NCBI GenBank assembly: GCA_009823395.1
Contig: CM020513.1
Location: 13,684,501 to 13,748,500 of the forward strand
Length of the DNA: 64,000 bases
Source of the DNA: Thamnaconus septentrionalis
Taxonomy: Eukaryota; Chordata; Actinopteri; Tetraodontiformes; Monacanthidae
Reading direction: 5' to 3'
Made by a program: the position numbers and the translations under genes. The notes beneath the pieces are model-generated. The model saw nothing but the letters and a program-made list of their open reading frames with translations, was not told the origin of the DNA and did not search any database. Numbering within the stretch: the first letter of the stretch is position 1; each line of letters opens with the position of its first letter. Shown one piece after another: positions 1 to 10,454 of the stretch.

Positions 1-1154
1 TGGGGCAGATAGGAGGCTCAGCTGGAGAGGGAGACAGAGAGCGAGCCAACGAGAGGACCCTGTCTCTCCACGTCCACTGACATCACTCACAACAATGCAG
101 AGCGCACAAATGCACTCGCGGCCATCCCCGCGCAGCCCACAAGTCGTTTAGTCGCAAGGCAAGGCAACCTTGGGACTTAGATAGTTGGGTAAACATTCAA
201 ATAAAAGCGTACAGCAAGATGTCGGATGAATTACTGCAAGCACGTGCACCTCAAACGCTCACATGGACTATTACATTTCCTGGTATGCTGACACATCTAA
301 GTGACTGGCAAGTAGGAAAGCGGAGGGTAGATGTGATTCACGGTCTGCTGCTGCAGACAGGACGCAGTGGGGAACGACAGGTCACAGGATCTGTTAAAAA
401 TGCAAGTGAGTGGCTGTTACGGCAGTCCTTCACCCCTCCTGCCTGGAACGCCAGAGGGAAAAACTCTTAAAAAAAAAAAAGGTGTTGAACAACTAGTGCA
501 ATACAGAATTTCTCTGATTCTATTAAGGCACTGTGAGGTTGCGTTCAAGGACATTATGTTAGCAGCGAGGCCACATAATAAACCACCACGGCCCGCTCTG
601 GTGCCAGAAAAGAAAAAAGACAGTGGCTGGCTGCGCGGCTCTCTGCCGGTGGCTTTCCTAATATGAATTAATTTATTGTAACGCCTGGCTCACCAGAAAA
701 CTAATTTAAATTAGGAACCAGCAGTGATTTCTGTCATACGGTTGCCCAAGGACACAACTTGGGTTACAGACAAGACCGTAGACGGAGCAACAGATGCTGC
801 GCGCACGCTCAGGCACGCCAGCGCTCACAACGCAGGAGCCTGAAATAGCGGTGGCAGGTGAGATGTTCTCTTATGTCAACATTTCATTTTTATTATTTTT
901 TTTAGTGCACATGTACCCCCCCCCCCTTCTCAAGACATCCTCAGTTCTGTGGTGCTGCTCTCAGCGGGGGTGGAGTCCCAGAGAGACCAATCAGGGCTCC
1001 TGCCGGGATACAACTTATGAACTAAACATACACACACATACACACACACACCACAACTCAAAGAGGGGTGAAGATGGGTTTTTTTTTTCTCGTTACTGCA
1101 GGTGATGTGCTGAGATATTATCACACCCTGGTGTCAGAAAAGGCGCAATGCTGT

Positions 1155-1222
<68 letters not shown>

Positions 1223-1935
1223 CAACATCAGAAGCCTGGGGGTCCCACGAGAGTTCCCACGGATCCCGTGCAGTAATTAAGGGAGGCAGCAGCAGCAGTA
1301 GCAGCATCAGCACCGCGGACAGCGACGCGGCGTCTCACCGTCGAGAATCTGCTCATCGTCTCCAGCTGCCATTGACCGCTTTTGCTTGTGCATCTCCCAT
1401 TGTGCACGCACGCACGCACGCACTCACGTACACACGCGAATGCATGCACACTCAGCTGGCCTATAGGCCTACAGCTGTTTGTTATGTAATGATCCAGTGA
1501 TCGTGATCCCGTGTCTCGTTTAAATAATCCACCCCCTTCCTTCTCCGGCTCAGTGGTACCCGACTCACACGGCTGAAAATTTCATGTTGTTTTTTTTTTT
1601 TTTTTTTTTTGTTGGAGCGCCGTCTGCGTTAATTAGACGTTTCTCAATCGGAAGGACACCCGCCCGGGCGCGCACGTATACGCGCACCCATGCACATCCC
1701 TCCGTTTTAGACAGACGACACGGAGAAATAGAAGAAATAGAAAAACACAGCTAAGAAATCAAAACACTCGGCTGGATCTGAGATATGTGGAATTTGAAAG
1801 TGAAATACAGCAGCGCATATATAGGCGCATCATTTTACAGTGTTTCCAATATTCTCTAATTCATTTTTGAAATGAAATTTAATTACACATTTTACAAAAG
1901 GCACAATAGTGCAAATAAGCGGAACCTCCACTCAC
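1..1935. other. iqsec3 intron 1 or flank, no exon recognised
   Basis: I see no convincing coding exon here. Because the iqsec3 first coding exon lies just to the right on the minus strand, this stretch is probably the start of its first intron. It is moderately GC-rich from about 1240 to 1700, holds a long TG tract, and has a GCAC-type short tandem tract near 1405-1425. The open frames crossing it are short and made mostly of repeat-derived residues. Confidence 0.5.
1156..1220. repeat. (TG)n microsatellite
   Basis: An almost uninterrupted TG dinucleotide run of about 65 bases. Confidence 0.95.
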
Positions 1936-2465
1936 TCAGATTTCCTTGCCAAGGCGATGGATCGACACAGGGTTGTGGGGGTCATCGGAACCAAGGAGCG
2001 GCAGCTTTGACAACTTCCTCCGTTTTCTGGATCACTTTCTACAGGGGAAACCACAGACGGGTCTGCCGGGACCAACTGCATGTCCCCTGGATCCAAAGGT
2101 TGGGTTGGCGTTGGCTGGACGGCTGGAACCGCCTCGATTTGCGCTGGTGCTGCCGCATGGTCCAGCACAGACCCCGCAGCAGCAGCAGCAGCCTTGAGTT
2201 GGGGGTCCTGAAGGTGATGGTGATGAGGAAGGCAGCTTTGATCGGGGTGGTGGTGATGGTGGTGATGGTAAGGATAATGTTGTTGTACCCTGATGGTCCG
2301 CAAGTGTCTGTTCTCGCCGATAAGCTCGTCCACCCGTCGGTCCAGCTCCTCTATCCGGGAGCGCTGCGTCTGGATGAGACTCTGTTGGTTCTGGACGATG
2401 GTGGTGAGCTCCCGCAGGTACAGAATCGCCTGCACCGGGTTTTCCAGCAGGCTGGAGCTCATCAT
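1936..2465 (-). CDS. iqsec3: IQ motif and SEC7 domain protein 3, first coding exon (partial)
   Basis: IQSEC3 is a neuronal guanine nucleotide exchange factor for ARF GTPases at inhibitory synapses. Only its N-terminus is here. The exon opens with [20 protein letters not shown] and continues through a leucine/arginine heptad stretch (about residues 15-55), which matches the N-terminal coiled coil of IQSEC3 (human begins MESLLENPVRAVLYLKEL). A run of eight histidines, a poly-alanine run and a Pro/Gln-rich tail follow. The IQ, SEC7 and PH domains must lie beyond the left edge. I end the exon at 1936 because a strong donor (GA followed by GTGAGT) occurs just before an in-frame TGA; that boundary is inferred. 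The start is the first of two adjacent ATGs (2465 or 2462). The 5' leader contains a CT/GA tract at 2687-2738. Confidence 0.85.
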
Positions 2466-2671
2466 ACACACGGCAAGAAGAGGTGAGAGAAGGAGAAGGA
2501 AGCGGACGCTCGGCTGACGGACGGACGGAGGGCGGAGGAGACGTGAGAACACGGGTGAAAAGATGATGTCCTTCCTTTCTCCTGCCCTTGGTTCTGCCCG
2601 TCTGTGGATGAGCCTGCAACGACCGCACCGAGCAGTGTTCTCCTCTTCGTCGCTCGCCTCCTTCCCTTCCT

Positions 2672-2686
<15 letters not shown>

Positions 2687-2738
<52 letters not shown>
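2687..2738. repeat. (CT)n microsatellite in the iqsec3 5' leader
   Basis: CT run of about 50 bases, read as GA on the iqsec3 strand, 220-270 bases upstream of its start codon. It is probably within the 5' UTR or core promoter. It also creates artificial Arg-Glu and Ser-Leu open frames on the two strands. Confidence 0.9.
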
Positions 2739-2742
<4 letters not shown>

Positions 2743-3326
2743 TGCGCTGAGTGGTGCTGATGAGAGGAGCCAGATCCAGATGTGACAGGAGGGAGGAGGG
2801 GATGAGAGGCGCTGGAGGATGAATGCGTCATTACGCACCATGCAACGAAGGCTTTAAGAAAAGCTCAGCGCAAGCACGCACCCTACAGGCTATTCAGAGA
2901 CGTTTCGTACCTTGCCTAGGCCCACAGGGCTGGCCGGAAGGAGACCATCGAAGTTTTATGCTGGAGAGCAAAATCAAACTCCGTGAAGGGAAATTAAAAT
3001 ATTCTATCAGTGGGGTACATTATCATATAAAGTTCACATCCAACAAGAGTTTAGGGAATAGATTAAGACCAGTTTCCTGTATTAGCACCTGAATGTTATA
3101 GCCAAAAAGTCAGCAACTTAATTTTGTAGAGTTGGAGGTGTTAAAATAGCCTATATGATGTTTGTCTTCGCTGGTATCTTCAACTGCTAAAGTAAAACAC
3201 TGTCAGATTTGGACTGACTTCACTGGTACAATAGGCTGAATTTTTACACCGCTCCCTTGAGACAGTTTCTGGACTCTTTGCTTTAAAAAGCTTCATATTT
3301 TTACATGTATGTGTAATTAAATATTA

Positions 3327-3330
<4 letters not shown>

Positions 3331-3393
<63 letters not shown>

Positions 3394-3505
3394 GTGTGTG
3401 TGTGTGTCCTCAAAATAGGCATGTTTTTTCAATGATGCTGCTGCTGCTGCTGCTGCTGCTACTGCTACTATTACTGCTACTACTACTCCTACTACTCATG
3501 TTGAC

Positions 3506-3551
<46 letters not shown>
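3331..3551. repeat. Compound microsatellite cluster
   Basis: Consecutive short tandem repeats: CT (3331-3360), CA then TG (about 3361-3407), CTG/CTA triplets (about 3437-3500) and TAA triplets (about 3507-3551). It sits between the divergent iqsec3 and washc1 genes; I see no gene between 2466 and 3760. Confidence 0.92.
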
Positions 3552-3554
<3 letters not shown>

Positions 3555-3763
3555 CAAAAATGTTGAAATAGCCTCGAATTAAAGTGAGATATTGCAAAAC
3601 GATCCATATTAAGCGGTCATCGGTGATTAGATAATTTAATTATTCAGATCATATTGATGTATGGCTATTTGTACTGTGAAGACTTTCTCCCAGAAAAGAA
3701 GTTTGATTATCTTTTCATCGTAAAATTAAATGGACAAAAGCGTAAACCATAATCAAGAAGGCA

Positions 3764-3803
3764 ACTTCCGGGGTGGTCACATGACTCGAGCCATACGGAA
3801 GTG
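3764..3803 (+). promoter_or_regulatory. washc1 proximal promoter: ETS and CLEAR/E-box-like sites
   Basis: About 125-160 bases upstream of the washc1 start codon lie ACTTCCGG (3764-3771) and CGGAAGTG (3796-3803), both ETS-type sites. Between them is GTCACATGAC (3776-3785), one base off the palindromic CLEAR element bound by TFEB-family factors. No TATA box is seen. This is motif recognition only; occupancy is not shown. Confidence 0.5.
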
Positions 3804-3925
3804 CAGGCACGGTTCTCCTTGCTTGTATTGCTGAGCAGCAGTAGCTCGAATGTTAGCATCACCAGACTAACCTGTCTACCTCTGGTCGTATCTGTCCTGT
3901 GACCGTAAATAAGTCAGCAACACTC

Positions 3926-4590
3926 ATGGTCAGGTAAGGTTCGAGCTTTATACTCATTTGTAGGTGTTGCTGTGTCATTTGTCATGTTCGAATATTGGTG
4001 TTATAGGCTCACAGCGACGCACTCTTGACTGCTGATAGCCTATCGTTTCTTAAATTTACTGTTTCCCAATGCTGCTAAGCTTTCCCTGCGTTGTTTGTAA
4101 CCGTCTATAGTTTGAAATCTACAGAAAACATCTAAAGAGCAAACTGTTAATCTGAAAGAAATAAGTCCACATCGCCTCATGGAAACTACTTGAACCGTTT
4201 TCTGTTCCAGCTTTGTCACGTGAGTGTCAGACGAGCTGCAGACGTCGCTTGACTCGCAATGACGATGACTGGCTTTGTCTTTATTCCGTCAAAAATAACG
4301 AGGAGTTAAAAAAAAAAAAAAACATCCTAAAATTTAAAGCCTGTCTATGCAGACTTGCTGTGGTGATAGTCTCTCCCAGTGACTAATCGGCGTACAACTT
4401 TAGTCCTTACAAACTCTGGTCATCTGTGTTTAGGATGACCCAAAGACAGTGTGTGGAGGGCCAGGTGTACTCGGTGCCCCTCATCCAGCCCGACCTGAGG
4501 AGGGAGGAGGCTGTGCATCAGATTACAGATGCACTTCTTTACCTGGAGGCCATCTCATCAGATATTTTCACAAGGCAGGTTTTGAAGCGC

Positions 4591-4638
<48 letters not shown>

Positions 4639-7600
4639 TTCTATGCTATTCAGCAGCTGAGATTGAATATGCATGCTGTAGTTGCTCACTGCTGAAAGTT
4701 TCAATAAAGAGAAAGTTCTATATTGGCTTTACTTTTTTACTTTTACTCTTTATTTTCTATTTTAAAAATGTCTTTACCTTGATGTGCAACTTTTCACAGC
4801 ATACTTTTCTAAGCAGTACACTTAGTATTATTTTCAGTAGAGCTGTTGTTTGAAAGTTTCATTCAGAGCAGTTGAATAAATTGTAATTACGCAGAGAAGT
4901 TTAGAACTTAGACTCATGTAATGAACTCCTGACATAAACCTGATATTAAAAAAAATCCTGTAAAGTATATAAATTGATAGAATAAAATGTTAAATAACTG
5001 GTATGAAAACAATGTCTTTTTGTAAAAATATGTGGCAGACAATCAATGTCATTGCTGTAAAAACTGTTATTAATACTTTTACATCTGTACTAACAGCATG
5101 CGGAATAGACACACTGTATTGTGTGTTTCACAGTACCCAACTTGGTGTGATGTTGACATAGAATGCAAAGGGGAGAAGGACATTAGAGATATTCTCTGTG
5201 TTCATGTTGTCTGTGTGTGTGTATGTTTGCTTCCTCCAGGGTGTCAGACAGTGTGGAGAAGAACCGCCGCCAGCTGCAGAGCATCACCGACCGGATCAGA
5301 CTGGCTCAGGCTCGTGTTGACAAAATTAAAGGCAGTAAAAAAGCCACCAAGGTATGGCAGCGCAAGCACACAGCATTACGTCATGCACATGTGACTGCTA
5401 ATTCACAACGTGCTAAATATAATCATGTCAATAGTGGTTTGATTTCAGTATGATGATTTTTCTTTTGTGTGCGTGCAGGTTTTCTCTAGTGCCAAGTACC
5501 CAGCCCCGGATCATCTTCAGGATTACTCTTCTATTTTTATTGAAGCCACTGATCCCTCCTCACAAACTCGTCCCCGACACAGGATACAGAACAAACTGAG
5601 ACCTTTTGATGATAAATCCTTGCAGGTAAGATGAACACATCACAGTTGTAATCGTGTAAGGGTTTTTTTGTTTTTTTTTAACTTGAAATGAATCCAATCA
5701 AACGAGAGTGAAAAGCAAGACTTGTTCAGGTTAAGTGCTCTCAAACTGATGTCATAAAGGTCAAATGACATCAAAGCTGTTATCGAGATAAATCACAAGA
5801 CGGTGTGCAAACAGCCAGAAGCTGTTGTTGTGCCTGTTACAAATGTTATAGTTAAAATGTCAGCAGAAAAAAATTGAAAAGTAAGAGAGTTGTAATTTCT
5901 TCGTCATTGATGCAGCTTTTAATTACCGATGCAGCTGTGACAAAATTTCATTTTTATAATCCAGAGAGCCCGAATGGTTCTCCTCTGAATTTGTCAAGGT
6001 TGTCACTGAAGCAAAGACATAATGTTCCAATACGGCTTCTGAGATGTTTCTTCTTCAGAATTTCTCCAGACAGCAATGTAACGTGTCATTTTCACACAAA
6101 CAAATTCTCCATCTGCCAGTCCATTGTGACTATTGTACAATTTTATGAATTTTCATCACCTATCAGGTATTTTTCCTCATAGTGTTTTCTGAGTCAAGAA
6201 CTGTCGCACATGCAGAGATCTAAACTTTTTCCCAGCGGAGAAGAGAACTTTTACTCCTCAAGGCCTCCCAGCTCTGTCTTATATCACCGGGTCATTTTTT
6301 TAAATTTATTTATTTTTTTGTTAGCGGGATGATTCGCAAGACAGACATTATGAGACAAAAAGAGAGCAGACTTGCCCGGGTGCTTGTGTGCTCCTGCGAG
6401 CTGTGTTGCGCGTCAGCTCTCACATTTGCATTATTTAGCGAGAGCGCCACAGTGTGTGTTGGGTTTTTTTTTCTGCTACCCTTTTAGGAAGGTTAAAGAG
6501 AAGCAGCATTTTCCTGCTTTGTGCACTTCGTACTGCAAGCGTGTGTGTGTATGTGTGTGTGTTTTTGCCATCTCTATGTATTTGTAAGTTGGTATGAAGA
6601 AACATTGGCAGTCTTCTCAGGTGTGGAAATGCATAATTCACCAGTGCCTTGAAGCCATTTTTCCAACAATAATATTCATACTGCAGCATTTGGGTCTATG
6701 CATGCGTTGGGTCTGATGGAATTTCAGATTTGCATTGAGTCAAAATTGTGCTGACACTTTCTGGATCTCACTCCATGTTTGTTTGCTTCCTTCTTTTTTT
6801 TTAGGAGAAGCTGACATATTACCCAGTTTGCGTGAGCAGTAAGAAGAGGTCCGAGGATGAGACAGAGGAAGGTCTGGGCAGTCTGCCCCGGAACATCTCT
6901 TCTGTCAGCTCCCTCTTGTTGTTTAACACCACAGAGAACCTGTGAGTCCACGCGCGCACACACACACACCTCTTTAAAAAGATGCACATATTAAACTGGC
7001 CATCAGTGATCTAAGCGGAAACATTCTCTGAATAGATACAAGAAGTACGTGTTCCTGGATCCTCTGGCTGGAGCGGTGACAAAAACACACACAACACTGG
7101 AGACGGAAAAAGAGCAGAAACCGTTTGATGCGCCGTTGTCTATCACCAAGAGAGAGCAACTGGAGAGACAGGTAGCGTCACCGGCCCCGCGACGGGAAAC
7201 ATTTGTACCTCAGTTGTACCAAATGCTTGTCTTGCATAACCCATGCAACCTCTTCTGCAACAGACGGCGGAATCGTACTTCTACGTGCCGGACCTGGGTC
7301 AGGTGCCAGAGATCGATGTGCCCTCATACCTGCCCGACCTGCCAGGTATTGCTGATGATTTGTCATACAGCGCCGATCTGGGGCCTGGCTTTGCCCCCTC
7401 GGGACCCACAAGTCTCCTCCCCGAGCTGCCTTCCTTCGCTGACGACAACACAGCTGGTACAAACAATTGTAAAGTGACTATCTCACTCAGTTTACGTCGA
7501 CCTTGTGGTATTTATTTATTTATTTGCTGATGTATTCTACTCTCTAGGTTCACTGCTGGAGCCCAGCGCCCCACCGCCTCCTCCACCGCCTCCGCCTCCC

Positions 7601-8853
7601 CCTGCCGAGCCCACTTTTGCTCCCCCGACTCCCGCTGGAGCTCCACCCCCTCCTCCCCCTCCTCCACCGCCTCTTGCAACTGTTGATGCCGCCACCGAGG
7701 TTTCTCGACCAAGTGCGGGTCCGTCCACACTCGTGGAATTCAGGAATGTCATTCTGAGGAACTCTTGCCAGTCCCTGTGCATGAAAGTGTCTCCTCTGAC
7801 TGACCCAGGGCCTGTGTCCGGCGCTCCCAGCGAAGTGGTTCAGCCGTCGGACGGACGCGCCAGCCTCCTGGAGTCCATCCGCAACGCTGGAGGCATCGGC
7901 AAAGCCAAGCTTCGCAACATGAAGGAGCGAAAGATGGAGAAGAAGAAGCAGAAGGAGCAAGAGCAAGGTGTCCGATTGATGGAGTGTTGATGTGGTTCCA
8001 TTCATATTTATGTATATATGTAGATAGATAGATAGATAGATTAATACTTTATTAATCCCGTATCAAATTCAGTTTCAGTGTTGTGTGTGTATAGACGCAC
8101 ACACAAGCAAGTCATACAGTCAGGGCAGCTTGTGAGCGCCGTCTCATTAGCATTAATATTTGAGGACTTGTAACGTGTCGCGCTGCGCTGCATGCAGTGA
8201 TGTGTGCGTTGGTGTTTGCATCACTCACTGGTTACTAAATCCGTTGCCGTGTGGCCCGTTGGCAAACAGACAGAAACCTCATTAAACGGTTGACTTGATT
8301 GCAATTCTAATTAAATAACTTGACCTGATATTAGCCAGCAGATCATTGTTTCTGGTTCAGTGGTCGGGTCATGACCCAACATGTCATCTTTAGGGGAAAG
8401 CTGCTGTGCACACAGCCTAATGAGATCAAAGTGTTGTTGCAATAAAGGGCCCCACTCTTGATTCACAGCACCCAAGAATGACTGAAACCATGTCGCTCCT
8501 CTAATCATTGTTTACCAGCGCTGTTCACTGTTGTTGCTTTGTTTGTTTGTGTGGTCTCCCAGCGGTGGCTGCAGCATCCAGTGGCGGAGACTTCATGTCG
8601 GATCTCTTCAATAAACTCGCCATGCGGCGGAAAGGTGAGGCATCCCTTTGATTTGGAGACAAAAGGCGCAGGTGTCGACAGACGATTAACGCCGAGTGTC
8701 CACGCCGCAGGTATATCTGGGAAGGGTCCAGCAGGTGGAGAGGCTGGTGATGTCCAGAGTGACACAGGAGGAGCTTTTGCCAGGATGTCTGACGCCATCC
8801 CACCACTTCCTGTCCTACATTCAAACGCAGAAGACGACGACTGGGATGCGTAA
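3926..8853 (+). CDS. washc1: WASH complex subunit 1
   Basis: WASHC1 is the nucleation-promoting subunit of the WASH complex; it activates Arp2/3 on endosomes for retromer-linked sorting. Coding exons: 3926-3933, 4434-4574, 5240-5351, 5479-5625, 6805-6941, 7036-7171, 7264-7456, 7548-7967, 8563-8634, 8711-8853. They sum to 1509 nt (502 aa; human 465). The N-terminus ([14 protein letters not shown]) is the WAHD1 region. The middle carries [10 protein letters not shown] and [20 protein letters not shown]. Exon 8 has two long polyproline runs, then a WH2-like segment ([20 protein letters not shown]). The C-terminus (SDAIPPLPV...DDDWDA) is the acidic Arp2/3-binding tail. The start ATG lies in an 8-nt coding piece of exon 1, giving MVRMTQRQ, which parallels the human start; a second ATG at 4435 is the alternative. 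The intron after exon 2 uses a GC donor (4575). Introns of roughly 0.5-1.2 kb are AT-rich. Confidence 0.95.
4589..4637. repeat. (CA)n microsatellite in washc1 intron 2
   Basis: CA dinucleotide run starting about 14 bases after the washc1 exon 2 GC donor. Confidence 0.95.
8018..8062 (+). repeat. Retroelement 3'-tail-like sequence
   Basis: A TAGA tetranucleotide run followed by TTAATACTTTATTAATCCCG. This resembles the terminal motif (ACTTTATTGATCCC-like) of fish Rex/Babar-type non-LTR elements. A similar motif (AAACTTTATTGATCCCAACG) occurs at about 27430-27450. No coding remnant is attached. Confidence 0.5.
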
Positions 8854-10454
8854 CGAGAGGCGCAGTGAGCACTGAGAGCATCCAGGGCGAAAGCAGTAAA
8901 TAGTGATGTATAATTTTGTACATAGGACTTACTATTAATAATTAAGAAAAAAAAATGACAAAGCATCTAACAGAAACCTTTATTGTGAAATATCAAATGT
9001 CTAACATTGTTTGTCTACACAGATTAATAAACCTTAAATAAATAAATCTGTGGAAAATGATATTTTCATGAAACTGGAGAATAATTGCAACCATTAAATA
9101 AAGGGTTTTTCATTACGTAACAAGGAATCTTCTGAATATTTAATATCTTCAAGTGTAAATCAGTCACATGAATGCAAACCCAGTGCCGCCTAGAATTCAC
9201 TCGGTATTTATTATTCATTTTTGACTCACGTGTTCCATGCTAAATTAAAGAGGGAAAAGAACTGGAGGACCAGATGTGGTTTAAACCCGAGGAGGTTGGA
9301 ATGCAAAGATGATCTCAGTAGTAAAATGTTGAAATTTCCTGGGAATTCCTGAATTCTGATTCGAACACTGATCTCCACTTGGTGGCACATTGACCATGTG
9401 ACCATGCAACACCTCTGGAAACATTCAGTTGCAGTTGATTTGAAGTTGATGCATTGATATACTGCATAGTAAGAAGAGCTGAATTTTGCAGGGGGTTTTT
9501 TTGACACGCAATAATTCATTTGCAGTCTCTCATGTTAATTGGTTGGTTGGTCTTGCTAATTTGAATTTTTATTTTCACTATAAGGCCTCCTGCACATAAC
9601 ATGCTTCCTTTAATACTGGTTGGCCTCACTGTTGTGTGTTGTCACCCTTCCTATTTATAATATACATTGACAGCTGCATCTGTTTTTTGATGAGCTTTTA
9701 CTGCAGCTCTCGCACACCAACCCTGTAAAATAGTGTTGCAAAAACCACCTAAGGAAATTATGTGACACATGGTGAAGATTTTCACATTGGGGAGTCGTAC
9801 AGATATCAGGTTACAGATATTGATTGATTGATTTATTATTACAGACTCAAGGTCCCGTTCACACTGCAAATATTAAGAGTTGTCAAAAAGAGCCAAACAC
9901 AGACTGTATTAGTTGAGGCAGCTGACTTATTATAATGCCAGTGGCAGGATGTTCAGTTGTTCCTCTATTGAGTCTTAACATTTTCATGTCTTTTCATTTT
10001 TTTTCAATTTGTTGGCTCAGTGGTTTATTCATTAAGGATAAAAACTGCAGAATAATGTGATGATTTGCTCCAAAAGCACTGATACGAGGTCTGTGTTCCC
10101 TGTGGGACATTCAGGTGGTTGAGAAGGAGATGAATTTTAATCAACCGACCTCTCAAAGTTCTCTCTCTGTCATTGTTGCCTTCTGACCATCCTCATCATG
10201 CTCCTCTCAAAAAAACCAACTGGTCCTCCAGATCTATCATCTCTTCCATTGCAAGGTTCTTGAACTGAGATTTTAACAGTTTTGACAGAATAATTTAATA
10301 TAATCAGGGCTTTTATACTTTTTTTATATTAAAATTTTAAACTCATGCTGTCCTCCTTCGACCTTGTTGTCCATTCAGAGTGTTGTCGATGTTGTCAAAT
10401 TAGAAAACAAGTTGTTCAAATCTTCTGCGTCTTCTTGATCTCGAGCAGCTGAAA
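8854..10454. other. Convergent intergenic region / 3' UTRs of washc1 and ddx11
   Basis: AT-rich, with no recognisable exon on either strand. It holds the washc1 3' UTR (poly(A) signal candidate at 9026-9031) and, on the minus strand, the ddx11 3' UTR (a TTTATT at 10024-10029 reads as AATAAA on that strand). The short frames here look random. Confidence 0.6.
9026..9031 (+). promoter_or_regulatory. washc1 polyadenylation signal candidate
   Basis: AATAAA about 175 bases after the washc1 stop codon, with further overlapping AATAAA motifs just downstream (9038-9050). Confidence 0.55.

Noticed and set aside
1872..2486. 204-codon plus-strand frame opposite iqsec3 exon 1
   Set aside because: Antisense shadow of the conserved iqsec3 coding exon.
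7512..8005. Minus-strand frames opposite washc1 exon 8
   Set aside because: They are shadows of the polyproline codons (poly-Gly, poly-Glu) and have no independent support.
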